Shown in pieces: positions 42,438 through 51,329 of a stretch of 64,000 nt of DNA. How positions within the stretch are numbered: position 1 is the stretch's first letter; each line of letters opens with the position of its first letter. Position numbers and translations under genes: made by a program. Source of the stretch: Chryseobacterium indologenes (GTDB lineage: Bacteria; Bacteroidota; Bacteroidia; Flavobacteriales; Weeksellaceae). Below the pieces are notes generated by a model. That model was not told where the DNA came from. It did not search any database and saw nothing but the letters and a program-made list of their open reading frames with translations. The stretch is from positions 868,001 to 932,000 of the forward strand of contig NZ_CP074372.1 of assembly GCF_018362995.1 (NCBI RefSeq), read 5' to 3'.

Positions 42438-43607
42438 TTATCTTTCAATCATGATATTTTTAACAAGAGTCTGATCTCCTACTTTTAAAACTCCAATATA
42501 CACTCCGTTCTGAAGGCTGGAAACATCAATCTTTCTTTCATTAGTTGTTTTCAGTATTGATCTTCCCATAGAATTACTGAGTTCAAAACTGAAGTTTGTT
42601 TCTTTGGAATCCGGCAATTCAATGTTGAGAACATTGCTGGCAGGATTGGGATAGATTTTTGCTGTTTCTAGAGCGTTTTTAGATGCTGGTTTGCTCAGTG
42701 TAGTGGAAGCTGTTGCAAAGTGCTGTAAAGCTCCCACAGTGGCCTTTCCAATATTATATACATAGACAGGATCCATGTTGGTGAAAGTATCTTTGGAGCT
42801 GTGAGGATAAGTGCTTCTGATTCTTTCAAAAAATCCCGTAATCACTTCACCTTTCTGTTCAAAAGGAATATAATCTGTGTCTTCAGCCGGATCTACGGCA
42901 GTTTGAAGAGGAGAGTAGAGTGCTGTACAGTTTCTCAGCTGTTGAGTTACTGCTGCAGAAGCTGCATTATTACTGGAAAGACCTCCCTGATCTTCATCAC
43001 AATACACCGTATTATTATTGTTTCCTTTTACTCCGCCTACTTGGTCCAGATTAAAGACCAGCTTTATATCTAATTTTCGTACACCTCCCTGGTATACAAC
43101 ATTATTTACATAGTGGCTGCTTCCTTTTAATCCCTGTTCTTCACCGGAAAAATGGATGAATTTAATAGAATATTCAGTTGGTACATTTTTCAGAATCCTT
43201 GCCGCTTCAAGAATAATAGAAGTTCCGCTTCCGTTATCATTCACTCCAGGGCCATAAATGGTGTCAAAATGCCCGCAGATAATAACATATTTGTTGGGAT
43301 AAAGTGTTCCTGTTTTAGTTATAATCAGGTTTTTAGAACTAGTGCTTCCAAAAGTAAACGGACTTTCTACGATCTGACTGGCAGTATAGCCGTAGGAAAG
43401 ATACTTGTTTTTAATCCAGTTCAATGTATTGGTGTTGGCTGCCGAACCCGTAGTTTTCACTCCTAAATTGCTGAATTCCTGAAGATTTGTAGTGATGTTG
43501 GCCTGGGTAACCATATCCGCTCTGTCTTTATAAGCCTGGATAAAACTTTGAGCCCCTATACTCTGCATCATCAGTGCAGTGCATAAAACTGTTGTAAATT
43601 TTTTCAT
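42438..43607 (-). CDS. Secreted M28 metallopeptidase with type IX sorting domain, paralogue 1
   Basis: 389 residues. Signal peptide 1-19 (MMQSIGAQ). M28 domain 85-300 with the binuclear zinc ligands His113 and Asp124 (GHFDTIYGPGVNDNGSG), catalytic Glu156 with Glu157 (FSGEEQGLKGS), Asp188 (FNLDQVGG) and His269 (STYPHSSKDTF). Residues 315-389 form a type A T9SS sorting domain (KIYPNPASNVLNIE ... VYIGVLKVGDQTLVKNIMI), so it is secreted through the outer membrane. Aminopeptidase activity is likely. Separated from paralogue 2 by 214 bases and a terminator, so it probably has its own promoter. Confidence 0.92.
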   Translation of the reverse strand: MKKFTTVLCTALMMQSIGAQSFIQAYKDRADMVTQANITTNLQEFSNLGVKTTGSAANTNTLNWIKNKYLSYGYTASQIVESPFTFGSTSSKNLIITKTGTLYPNKYVIICGHFDTIYGPGVNDNGSGTSIILEAARILKNVPTEYSIKFIHFSGEEQGLKGSSHYVNNVVYQGGVRKLDIKLVFNLDQVGGVKGNNNNTVYCDEDQGGLSSNNAASAAVTQQLRNCTALYSPLQTAVDPAEDTDYIPFEQKGEVITGFFERIRSTYPHSSKDTFTNMDPVYVYNIGKATVGALQHFATASTTLSKPASKNALETAKIYPNPASNVLNIELPDSKETNFSFELSNSMGRSILKTTNERKIDVSSLQNGVYIGVLKVGDQTLVKNIMIER

Positions 43608-43767
43608 ATATGATATTATTTTGGTAACACGAATGTAGTAAATAAATCACAACGAAGTGTTTAATGTTTTAAAATAAAATGAAATTTTTACTATGTTATC
43701 AATAGATTTCGCATTGAAAGGTAATAATGTGTTGCAGATGCTTAATATGTGCAGTTGTCTGAAAAGT

Positions 43768-43797
43768 AAAAACCTTTGAACAGCTTCAAAGGTTTTA
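43768..43797 (-). terminator. Terminator after M28 paralogue 2
   Basis: Stem AAACCTTTGAA / TTCAAAGGTTT with a 4-base centre; TTTTTACTTTT follows on the minus strand. It lies 25 bases past the stop of the gene at 43822. Confidence 0.82.
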
Positions 43798-43821
43798 TAA
43801 TTTAATGATAGGTAATACGAA

Positions 43822-44997
43822 CTATCTTTCAATCATCACTTTTCTTACGACAGTCTGATCTCCGGCTTTTAAGATCCCAAGATAAGCGCCATTTTCCAAT
43901 CCTGAAGCATTGATTTTGGTTTCATTGGTTCTCTTGAAAATAGATCTTCCCTGGAAATCAGTCACTTCAAAAGTAAAATTCTTAATTCCTGAATCAGGAA
44001 GTTCAATATTGATGATATCCTTTACTGGATTTGGATAAATTTTTACAGTTTCCAATGTATTTTTTAATACAGCTTCATGCGTTCCCAATGTACCTGTAGC
44101 AACAGCGAAATGCTGAAGTGCCCCCACAGATGCCTTTCCTATATTATAAATGTAAACGGGATCAGTATTGGCAAAAGTGTCATTTACCGTATGCGGATAC
44201 GTACTTCTGATTCTTTCAAAAAATCCTGTGATCACTTCACCTTTCTGCTCAAAAGGAATATAATCTGTGTCTTCAGCCGGATCTACAGCAGTCAGAAGAG
44301 GAGAATAAAGTGCTGTACAGTTTCTTAATTCCTGAGTTACAACAGCAGAAGCAGCATTATTAGAGGTAAGCCCTCCGAGATCCTGGTCACAGTAAACTGT
44401 ATTGTTGTTGTTTCCCATCACACCGCCCACCTGATCCAGGTTAAAGACGAGTTTGATATCCAAAACACGGTTATTTCCTTGATAGGCAACTGTGTTAGCG
44501 TAATGTGTGCTTCCTAAAAGACCTTGCTCTTCCCCGGAAAAATGAATGAATTTTATAGAATATTCCGTCGGTACATCTTTCAGGATTCTGGCTGCTTCAA
44601 GAATAATAGAAGTTCCGCTTCCGTTATCATTAACTCCCAGACCGGTAATACTGTCGAAATGCCCGCAGATAATAACATATTTATTAGGATATACCGTTCC
44701 TGTTTTCGTAATTACCAGGTTTTTAGAATTATAACTTCCTGCAGTAAAAGGATCTTCAGCTATTTGGTTGGCAGTATATCCATAGGAAAGATATTTGGTT
44801 TTAAGCCATTCAAGAGCATTATTGTTTGCTGCTGTACCCGTTTTTTTTACTCCTAAATTGGCAAACTCCTGAAGGTAAGTGGTAATATTGGTCTGGGTTA
44901 CCATATTCGCCCTGTCCTGATAAGCCTGAATGAAACTTTGAGCCCCAAGACTTTGCATGGCGATGGAAGCCAATAAAAAGGTAGCGATTTTCTTCAT
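43822..44997 (-). CDS. Secreted M28 metallopeptidase with type IX sorting domain, paralogue 2
   Basis: 391 residues from ATG 44997; an upstream in-frame start adds 21 residues before the clear signal peptide (MKKIATFLLASIAMQSLGAQ). The same zinc set as paralogue 1 is present: GHFDSITGLGVNDNGSG, FSGEEQGLLGS, FNLDQVGG and STYPHTVNDTF. The C-terminal sorting domain starts at KIYPNPVKDIINIE and ends VVRKVMIER. Very close to paralogue 1 throughout, including long stretches of near-identical DNA. Its start is 62 bases after the stop of paralogue 3, so the two are probably co-transcribed. Confidence 0.92.
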   Translation of the reverse strand: MKKIATFLLASIAMQSLGAQSFIQAYQDRANMVTQTNITTYLQEFANLGVKKTGTAANNNALEWLKTKYLSYGYTANQIAEDPFTAGSYNSKNLVITKTGTVYPNKYVIICGHFDSITGLGVNDNGSGTSIILEAARILKDVPTEYSIKFIHFSGEEQGLLGSTHYANTVAYQGNNRVLDIKLVFNLDQVGGVMGNNNNTVYCDQDLGGLTSNNAASAVVTQELRNCTALYSPLLTAVDPAEDTDYIPFEQKGEVITGFFERIRSTYPHTVNDTFANTDPVYIYNIGKASVGALQHFAVATGTLGTHEAVLKNTLETVKIYPNPVKDIINIELPDSGIKNFTFEVTDFQGRSIFKRTNETKINASGLENGAYLGILKAGDQTVVRKVMIER

Positions 44998-45059
44998 TTT
45001 ATGATTGTAATACTGAAGTACAGATAAATCTAACATCCATCCGTATTTCAAGCCTGACA

Positions 45060-46241
45060 TTATTTATTGATGATTATTTTCTTTGTTGTATTTCCTTTAT
45101 CGGTCTTGATAGTAACCATATAAACTCCGTTTTTAAGACCGGATGTGTTTATTTTTTTCTCATTTTCAGCATTTAAGACTATATTTCCTACCATGTCATT
45201 AATCTCAACTTTGAATGGTGTTACTTCTTGCTGAAACTCTACCGTTATAAGGTCTTTTGCAGGATTAGGATAAATTCTGATTTCTTCTGCTGATTTCTGT
45301 GCTGTGTTCTCATGGGTGCTTAAAAGATTACTTGATGTTGTGGCAACGGCAAAATGCTGTAATGCTCCCACAGCCGCTTTTCCTACATTGAGAATATATA
45401 CAGGATCCAGATTCGCAAAAGTATCGCTTACTGTATGTTCGTTTTCACTTCTCAGATATTCGTAGAATCCTGTAATCGTGTATCCCTTAGCTTCAAAAGG
45501 CATATAATCTGAGCTGTAAGCATAAGAAAGATTCGTTTGTAGAGGAGAGTAAAGGGTTGTACATGTCATCAATTCCTGAGTCACAGTGTTGGATGCTGCG
45601 TTATTGGAAGACATTCCTCCTGTATCTCTTTCGCAGGTAATGGTATTGTTATTATTTCCTATAAGACCTCCAACCTGGTCAATATTTAAAACCAGCTTTA
45701 TATCCAGAACTTTTGTGCCTCCCTGATATGCTACATTGTTTACATAATGATTACTTCCTACCAAACCTTGTTCTTCCCCGGAAAAATGAATAAACTTGAT
45801 AGAATACTCTGTTGGAATATCTTTCAGAATTCTTGCCGCTTCAAGGATAATAGAAGTTCCACTGCCATTGTCACTTACCCCAGGTCCTACGATGGTGTCG
45901 TAATGTCCGCAGATAATGACATATTGGTTAGGGTATAAAGTACCGGTTTTGGTAATGATCAGGTTTTTTGACGTGTTACCTCCGTAGGTGAAAGCATCTT
46001 CAGAAAAATCATTGGCTGTATATCCATAAGACAGGTATTTGTTTTTGAGCCAGTCCAGTGCATTATTGTTAGCTGTTGTACCTGTTTTTTTTATTCCAAA
46101 GCCTGCAAATTCCTGAAGGTTTGTGTTGATATTGGCTTGCGTGACCATATCAGCCCGGTTTTTATAAGCCTGAATAAAACTTTGTGCACCCATATTTTGC
46201 AGTGCAATGGAAGTCAGCAAAAAAACTGCAGCTTTTTTCAT
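45060..46241 (-). CDS. Secreted M28 metallopeptidase with type IX sorting domain, paralogue 3
   Basis: 393 residues from ATG 46241 (signal peptide MKKAAVFLLTSIALQNMGAQ). Ligands are kept: GHYDTIVGPGVSDNGSG, FSGEEQGLVGS, LNIDQVGG and SENEHTVSDTF. It is the most divergent copy. The substrate-side segment between the Asp and His ligands is changed (AYSSDYMPFEAKGYTITGF in place of AEDTDYIPFEQKGEVITGF), and the sorting domain (RIYPNPAKDLITVE to TTKKIIINK) differs most. This suggests a different substrate preference. First of the tandem set in transcription order. Confidence 0.92.
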   Translation of the reverse strand: MKKAAVFLLTSIALQNMGAQSFIQAYKNRADMVTQANINTNLQEFAGFGIKKTGTTANNNALDWLKNKYLSYGYTANDFSEDAFTYGGNTSKNLIITKTGTLYPNQYVIICGHYDTIVGPGVSDNGSGTSIILEAARILKDIPTEYSIKFIHFSGEEQGLVGSNHYVNNVAYQGGTKVLDIKLVLNIDQVGGLIGNNNNTITCERDTGGMSSNNAASNTVTQELMTCTTLYSPLQTNLSYAYSSDYMPFEAKGYTITGFYEYLRSENEHTVSDTFANLDPVYILNVGKAAVGALQHFAVATTSSNLLSTHENTAQKSAEEIRIYPNPAKDLITVEFQQEVTPFKVEINDMVGNIVLNAENEKKINTSGLKNGVYMVTIKTDKGNTTKKIIINK

Positions 46242-46566
46242 TTTCGATATTTTATTTAGAGATTGTAAATATAGCAATAAATCGTAATTTATTATTAATA
46301 ATTAAATCTGTTTTGGTGTAATTGCTTGTTTTTTTAATAATAATATAACTTTTTATGCAGTTTATTGTTACGCTAGGCTTATATTCATTTAAAGAACTGG
46401 TTTTGATGTATATTTTTCTGTTATTTAAAGTATTTTATGTGGGAAATTCAGCATTATAAATTGTGATTTGATGAATTTTATTAATGATATTTCAAATGCC
46501 CCTGAAGTCTGAAGATGTTGAAACTGAATTTTACCTTGAAAACACACAAAACAGAAAAGTATAAAA
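46242..46566. other. AT-rich intergenic region
   Basis: About 325 bases between the M28 paralogue 3 start and the rplT terminator. It contains the upstream region of the peptidase pair (a -7-like TATATTTA on the minus strand about 30 bases before the ATG). No coding, RNA or repeat signal was seen. Confidence 0.5.
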
Positions 46567-46592
46567 CAAAAAATCCCGGGAAAAACCCGGGA
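46567..46592 (-). terminator. rpmI-rplT operon terminator
   Basis: G+C-rich stem TCCCGGG / CCCGGGA with a 5-base A loop; on the minus strand TTTTTTGTTTT follows. It lies 29 bases after the rplT stop. Confidence 0.88.
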
Positions 46593-46621
46593 CTTATATT
46601 GATAACAAAATCTATTCTACA

Positions 46622-46966
46622 TTATTTTACTTGATCTACAACAGCTTTGAAAGCTTCAGGGTGATTCATTGCTAAATCTGCTAAAACTTTTCTGTTAAGT
46701 TCGATGTTGTTCTTTTTAAGAGCTCCCATAAATTGAGAGTAAGACATTCCGTGCTCTCTGGTTCCCGCGTTGATACGAGTGATCCAAAGTGCTCTGAAGT
46801 TTCTCTTTTTCTCTTTTCTACCACGGTAAGCATATTGCATTGCTTTTTCTACCGCGTTTTTAGCTACAGTCCAAACGTTCTTTCTTCTACCGAAAAAACC
46901 TTTAGCTTGCTTAAAAATTTTCTTTCTGCGAGCTCTTGAAGCTACGGCATTTACTGATCTTGGCAT
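46622..46966 (-). CDS. rplT: 50S ribosomal protein L20
   Basis: 114 residues, basic, usual L20 length. Typical stretches: [66 protein letters not shown] and [17 protein letters not shown]. It binds 23S rRNA early in assembly. It follows rpmI by 119 bases and is the end of the translation operon, whose infC and thrS members are unusually distant. Confidence 0.96.
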   Translation of the reverse strand: MPRSVNAVASRARRKKIFKQAKGFFGRRKNVWTVAKNAVEKAMQYAYRGRKEKKRNFRALWITRINAGTREHGMSYSQFMGALKKNNIELNRKVLADLAMNHPEAFKAVVDQVK

Positions 46967-47085
46967 AATTTAAATTGTTTTTTTGAAAAGGGCGGCAACT
47001 GATGTTACTCTTATTTGCACCGTTTCAGGGTTAAAATGTTGAATTTGTTTTGAATTCTTATAAACCGAATATAGATTTATAAAAA

Positions 47086-47283
47086 CTACTTAATTGCTAA
47101 TTGACGTTGTACGCTTTTCTCGTCCACTTTAGCTACGTAAGAAGTAGTAGTAAGATTTCTCTTCTGCTTAGTTTCTTTCTTAGTTAAGATGTGGCTTTTG
47201 TAAGCGTTTTTTCTTTTGATCTTACCAGATCCGGTAAGAGCAAAACGTTTCTTAGCACCTGATTTCGTTTTTAATTTTGGCAT
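47086..47283 (-). CDS. rpmI: 50S ribosomal protein L35
   Basis: 65 residues. The L35 signature is complete: [36 protein letters not shown] in one block, then [22 protein letters not shown]. It precedes rplT as in most bacteria. A -7 box TAATTTTG lies about 75 bases upstream, so in this genome the rpmI-rplT pair has its own promoter rather than reading on from infC. Confidence 0.95.
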   Translation of the reverse strand: MPKLKTKSGAKKRFALTGSGKIKRKNAYKSHILTKKETKQKRNLTTTSYVAKVDEKSVQRQLAIK

Positions 47284-47358
47284 TGTTCTGCTTTTTTATT
47301 GTTTTTGTTATCAATATCTGTTTTGGTTACTCCTAAAGACATTAGGAATAATAGTGTG

Positions 47359-47366
47359 CAAAATTA
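47359..47366 (-). promoter_or_regulatory. Probable rpmI-rplT promoter -7 box
   Basis: TAATTTTG on the minus strand, matching TAnnTTTG. The roughly 70-base leader to the rpmI ATG can form a short CCTAA/TTAGG hairpin, which may or may not be regulatory. No clear -33 TTG. Confidence 0.5.
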
Positions 47367-47425
47367 GGAAAAAAAAGTGAGATGTGAAAGTAATTTTTAA
47401 TCTAACCGAATAGGACTGTCTTTTT

Positions 47426-47584
47426 CTATAACCTCTTTCTATCAGTTCTTACTATACTATGATTTGAAAAAGGACAAAAAATCTCTGTTGATGGCTGCAG
47501 CTTCTTTAAATATAGCTGATAATCGGGATTGCAGTGTTCTTCAATTCTCTCTAATATTGCTGAATACGATGAATAAGATTTCAT
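47426..47584 (-). CDS. Possible small ORF or gene remnant, 52 residues
   Basis: ATG 47584 to TAG 47426-47428. It opens MKSYSSYSAILERIEEHCNP and goes on DYQLYLKKLQPSTEIF, amphipathic and plausible as coding, then loses quality toward the end. The start loosely recalls the N-terminus of DNA alkylation-repair (AlkD-like) proteins, too weak to name. It may be the stump of a longer gene. It lies in the segment that separates infC from rpmI. Confidence 0.3.
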   Translation of the reverse strand: MKSYSSYSAILERIEEHCNPDYQLYLKKLQPSTEIFCPFSNHSIVRTDRKRL

Positions 47585-47601
47585 TATAAACTAATTATAT
47601 T

Positions 47602-47844
47602 ATGCTTTCATCTGCAGATTTACACCTGGAAAGAGCGTTGTTTCTTGCTGTTTTGATTCTGTTTTTCGGAACAGGATTTTTATATACGCTCATCATTTTT
47701 ATTATCAATTCTATACTAAAGAAAAATAAAACGGGACGATATTATATCTTCGGATTTCTTATTTCCGGGCTTATTGGAGTAGTCTTAACCGCGTTTTATT
47801 GTTACATGATATTATTTGAACAGGCTGAAGTCTACAGGCCTTAA
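47602..47844 (+). CDS. Small two-helix membrane protein, hypothetical
   Basis: 80 residues with hydrophobic segments at about 12-36 (FLAVLILFFGTGFLYTLIIFII) and 47-72 (YIFGFLISGLIGVVLTAFYCYMILF), separated by a short basic loop (LKKNKTGR), giving a two-helix hairpin in the inner membrane. No family recognised. It sits between the possible remnant on the other strand and a frameshifted Sel1-like remnant. ATG start, without an obvious promoter. Confidence 0.55.
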   Translation: MLSSADLHLERALFLAVLILFFGTGFLYTLIIFIINSILKKNKTGRYYIFGFLISGLIGVVLTAFYCYMILFEQAEVYRP

Positions 47845-48081
47845 AAAATGTGATGGAGTATATTCTAAATAAATAAACTAAAAACCACTGTTATCAGGGA
47901 TATTTTCATGCAATCCCTTTTATTACCTTTAATCCGGAAAAATATTAAACTAATCCGATGAAAAGCCTCGTGATTTAAAGTCATTTTCACATCACTTATA
48001 ATATTTTTATAACTTTTATAGCTTTCTTTTTCACGCCCAATTAACAAATAAATTCTTATTTCGAGCAAACACTAAAAACGA

Positions 48082-48353
48082 ATGGGTAAAAACACTAGCC
48101 AAATAAAATTGAGTGAAAAAGAAGCTGTAAAAGTTAATAGGGCTGAGTATCTTTTGGTAACGTACACCAGGGAGTAAAAACAGATGTAAAGAAAGCCATT
48201 AAGTATTTTGAACAGGCCAATGCCTACAGTGTTTACGAATATGCTACTCACTGTTTACTGCATTACTATGGTGAAGATCCGGCCTTTAAAAACGAAAAGA
48301 AATTTCAGAAATGGAGATCTTTCGCTGAAAAGCATGGTTTCGAAATAGATTAG
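48082..48353 (+). pseudogene. Frameshifted small Sel1/TPR-like protein
   Basis: Frame one opens at ATG 48082 (MGKNTSQIKLSEKEAVKVNR, AEYLLV) and stops at TAA 48175. Frame two, one base back, is open from 48147 to TAG 48351-48353 and reads FGNVHQGVKTDVKKAIKYFE, QANAYSVYEYATHCLLHYYG and onward, with no start codon of its own. Adding one G at CTTTTGG (48151-48157) joins them as AEYLLGNVHQGVKTDVKKAI, which fits the Sel1 repeat pattern LGxxYxxGxxVxxDxxKAxxYFxxA. A one-base deletion or a sequencing error in the T/G run explains this. Confidence 0.6.
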
Positions 48354-48414
48354 AGGGGATTTGCCTATATTTACGCTCCTTAATGGAATGCAATTTAATA
48401 AAGATAAGGATTTG

Positions 48415-50616
48415 ATGCACAGGTTATTATTTATATTTACTTTACTTATTTGTCCGTTTTTTGTTCAGGCGCAGGATGTTTTAAGCAAATTAGAAAGAGA
48501 ATACAGCCATGCATCAAACAATACTGCAGAACAGCTCAATCTGGCTCCTAAATATGCGACTGCCTTATTTTTTCATGACCTTAAACCTAAATCTTATCAG
48601 ATTTTAGAAACCAATATTTCCATTGCTGCAAGACAGGCAGATGGAAAATATGCCACAATTTTATACGCGGTGCAAGCCATGAACTATCGGCTGGATAACA
48701 AAACAGCAGAGTCTTCAAAAAGTCTTGACATGGCAAAGGCATTTAGCTTAAAAACGAATAGTAATGAAGCAAAAGGTTATGTACAATATGCAAAAGGCTG
48801 GATTCTGACCCGTAATAATAAAACGACTGATGCTGTTGCCGCTTACCTGAAAGCTATCGAATATTATGAAAACTCACCAACCACTTCCACACTATATGGA
48901 AGATTGGGTAATGCAGCCAAAGAATTATCTGCCATTTATTCTGACCTGAATGAATATCAGCTGGAAGAAAAATACAGCAAACAATTTCTATTGCTGGCTT
49001 CCAAACAAAATGATCCCAATCTTATCTTTGATGCTTACATGCGGATGGGGTACGTATATGAACAGAAATATACACAGGATCCATCCAATACAATGTTTCG
49101 AAATAAAACAGAACAGTATTATTTACAGGCTATTGCTACTTTCAATAAAAACAAAGATGCTATGCTTAGCGGAAACAGCCTTTCATATGCTGCCATCAAT
49201 TTAGCGAATTTATATACTGGGTTTGACAGTAATAAGGCAATGCAATATGCCCAGCTGGCTAATAAGGTGAGTATTGAAGTCGGTGATGCTATTCACATTG
49301 CTTCCTCATTTGGGATTTTAGCAGAATTGGCATTACAGGATAAAAATTATGATTTAGCTAAATCTTATTTTCTGAAAGCTTCTATGGAAATTGGGAAAAG
49401 CCCGGTAAGAAATCATATGATAGAATTGTCTATCCTTGAGTCTCTATCCAGAATTAGCGAAGAGCAGGGCAATTATAAAGAAGCACTGACTTATTATAAA
49501 AGCTATGTAGATCAATACAAAAGTATTTACGATCAGGAAAAACTGGATATTACCAAAAGATTAGAATCGCAGTTTGATAAAGAACGGCAGGAACAGAAAT
49601 ACATCAAATTACAGCTGGAAAGCGACAAAAAAGCACAGGAAATTAAGTTGATTAATATTTTGCGTGAACAGCGTGAACAGGTCTATAACAACTTAAAACT
49701 GGTAGAAGAAAACCAGCGTGAGCGACTGAAATTTTCAGAACTTGAATCAGAGAAAAAAGAACAGCAGCTTCGTTTGGCAAAACTGGAAACCCGGCAGAAA
49801 AATAATGATATCAACAACTTTAAAAAGCTGTTGGCATTTAAGGAAAAGATCAATACATACTACATCTTTTTTATTATCTTTTTCATTGTTCTGATCCTCT
49901 TATTGCTTTATGCTTATAAACAGCGTGCGAAGTCTATTAAACGAAGAGACGAGCTGCATGCTTTGGCCATGGAACAAGAAAAACAAAACTCAAAAATATC
50001 CACACTTACCGCATTGCTTGAAGGGCAGGAGCAGGAGCGTGGCCGTCTTGCCCGTGATCTTCATGACGGATTGGGAGGATTGCTTTCAGGAACGAAACAT
50101 CAATTATCTTACTTAAATCAGTCCGAGAACATAGAAGAAGGAATTTCAAAATCGATTGACCAGATTGATGGAGCGGTAGAAGAGTTAAGAAGGGTAGCGC
50201 ATAATTTAATGCCTGATTTATTAATGAAATACGGATTGGAAATAGCCATTCAGGAATTTGCTTCCCGAATATCCAATAACGCATTAGAGATCCATACAGA
50301 ATTTATCAACTACAGCAATTCCATATCAAAGGAAAAGCAGCTGATTATTTACAGAATCATTCAGGAATTGGTCAATAACGCGATAAAACATGCCGAGACT
50401 TCAGAGATTATTGTTCAGGTAAGCGAAGAAGAAAATCTGTTGAACCTTACGGTAGAAGATAATGGTAAAGGTTTCGATCATACCAACCTGCACGTTAGAA
50501 AAACAGCAGGTTTTCACAATATAGAATTAAGAGTCCAATTTTTAAAAGGAACAATGAATATCACCTCCGAATTGAATATTGGTACCAGTATAGAACTTCA
50601 AATTCCTATTCATTAA
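48415..50616 (+). CDS. TPR sensor histidine kinase (NarX-like HisKA_3)
   Basis: 733 residues from ATG 48415, which gives an ideal signal peptide (LLFIFTLLICPFFVQAQ); in-frame ATG 48388 is an alternative. Six or so TPR-like helical pairs fill residues 20-380 (AKGWILTRNNKTTDAVAAYL, EEQGNYKEALTYYKSY), then a long coiled coil (385-480), a membrane helix near 482-505, HisKA_3 with His550 (RGRLARDLHDGLGGLL) and HATPase_c (QELVNNAIKHA, VEDNGKGFD). The LuxR-type regulator gene starts 2 bases after its stop and is its partner. Signal unknown. Confidence 0.92.
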   Translation: MHRLLFIFTLLICPFFVQAQDVLSKLEREYSHASNNTAEQLNLAPKYATALFFHDLKPKSYQILETNISIAARQADGKYATILYAVQAMNYRLDNKTAESSKSLDMAKAFSLKTNSNEAKGYVQYAKGWILTRNNKTTDAVAAYLKAIEYYENSPTTSTLYGRLGNAAKELSAIYSDLNEYQLEEKYSKQFLLLASKQNDPNLIFDAYMRMGYVYEQKYTQDPSNTMFRNKTEQYYLQAIATFNKNKDAMLSGNSLSYAAINLANLYTGFDSNKAMQYAQLANKVSIEVGDAIHIASSFGILAELALQDKNYDLAKSYFLKASMEIGKSPVRNHMIELSILESLSRISEEQGNYKEALTYYKSYVDQYKSIYDQEKLDITKRLESQFDKERQEQKYIKLQLESDKKAQEIKLINILREQREQVYNNLKLVEENQRERLKFSELESEKKEQQLRLAKLETRQKNNDINNFKKLLAFKEKINTYYIFFIIFFIVLILLLLYAYKQRAKSIKRRDELHALAMEQEKQNSKISTLTALLEGQEQERGRLARDLHDGLGGLLSGTKHQLSYLNQSENIEEGISKSIDQIDGAVEELRRVAHNLMPDLLMKYGLEIAIQEFASRISNNALEIHTEFINYSNSISKEKQLIIYRIIQELVNNAIKHAETSEIIVQVSEEENLLNLTVEDNGKGFDHTNLHVRKTAGFHNIELRVQFLKGTMNITSELNIGTSIELQIPIH

Positions 50617-50618
50617 AC

Positions 50619-51248
50619 ATGATAAAAGTAGCCATAACAGATGATCATCCACTTCTCTTAGAAGGACTGAAAAATATTTTAGGAAACAGCGATACAATAG
50701 ATGTTGTAGATTGTTTCAAAAATGTTTCAGAAATGAATGCAGGCCTGGCAAAACAAGCGGTTGATATATTACTGCTGGACATCAATCTGGCAGATATCAA
50801 CAGCATCGAGCTGATAAAACCTTTAAAGAAAAAGTACAGCAACCTTCAGATTGTTATCCTAAGTGTTCACAATGAGCTGCCTGTCATTAACAGTACTCTG
50901 GCAGAAGGTGCCTTGGGATATATTCAGAAAAATGCTTCAGTTTCCGAAATTCTTGAAGGCATCACAGCCGTAAATGCAGGCAATCGGTTTTTATGCTCAC
51001 AAACCAGGTCTGTTCTGGAGAAAAAATCCGCAGATGGATTAAACCATGTCCCGAAACTGACCCGAAGAGAAAAGGAAATTTTAGCCGAAGCAGCAAAAGG
51101 ACTTACCACTAATCAAATGGCAGAAAAGCTCTTTATCAGCCCGCACACAGTAGAAAGTCACAGAAAAAATCTTATTGAAAAATTTCAAACCTCTAATCTT
51201 AGTTCTGCCATTAAACTGGCTATAGAATATGGTTTGGTAATCGAATAA
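50619..51248 (+). CDS. NarL/FixJ-type response regulator (REC-LuxR HTH)
   Basis: 209 residues. Receiver with ITDDHPLLLEGL, Asp54 in DILLLDINLADIN and VILSVHNE; LuxR HTH at 142-205 (LTRREKEILAEAAKGLTTNQMAEKLFISPHTVESH in successive blocks). Paired with the TPR kinase immediately upstream (2-base gap). A terminator follows at 51263-51302. The pair lies inside the segment that separates infC from rpmI; targets are not evident from sequence. Confidence 0.93.
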   Translation: MIKVAITDDHPLLLEGLKNILGNSDTIDVVDCFKNVSEMNAGLAKQAVDILLLDINLADINSIELIKPLKKKYSNLQIVILSVHNELPVINSTLAEGALGYIQKNASVSEILEGITAVNAGNRFLCSQTRSVLEKKSADGLNHVPKLTRREKEILAEAAKGLTTNQMAEKLFISPHTVESHRKNLIEKFQTSNLSSAIKLAIEYGLVIE

Positions 51249-51262
51249 CATATTCATCCAAC

Positions 51263-51302
51263 AAAAAGGCCTGCTTACATCGTAAAAGCAGACCTTTTTT
51301 TA
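51263..51302 (+). terminator. Terminator of the kinase-regulator operon
   Basis: AAAAAGGCCTGCTT / AAGCAGACCTTTTT with one mismatch and an 8-base loop, followed by a T tract; 14 bases past the regulator stop. Confidence 0.82.
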
Positions 51303-51329
51303 TATAATCAAATAATCGGGTGTGTTCTC

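Noticed and set aside
47865..48068. 67-codon minus-strand frame between the small membrane protein and the Sel1 remnant
   Set aside because: Composition unlike a folded protein, no promoter or context; less plausible than non-coding.
48147..48177. Programmed -1 frameshift in the Sel1-like gene
   Set aside because: No X-XXY-YYZ heptamer in frame and no downstream hairpin seen; a one-base deletion is simpler.
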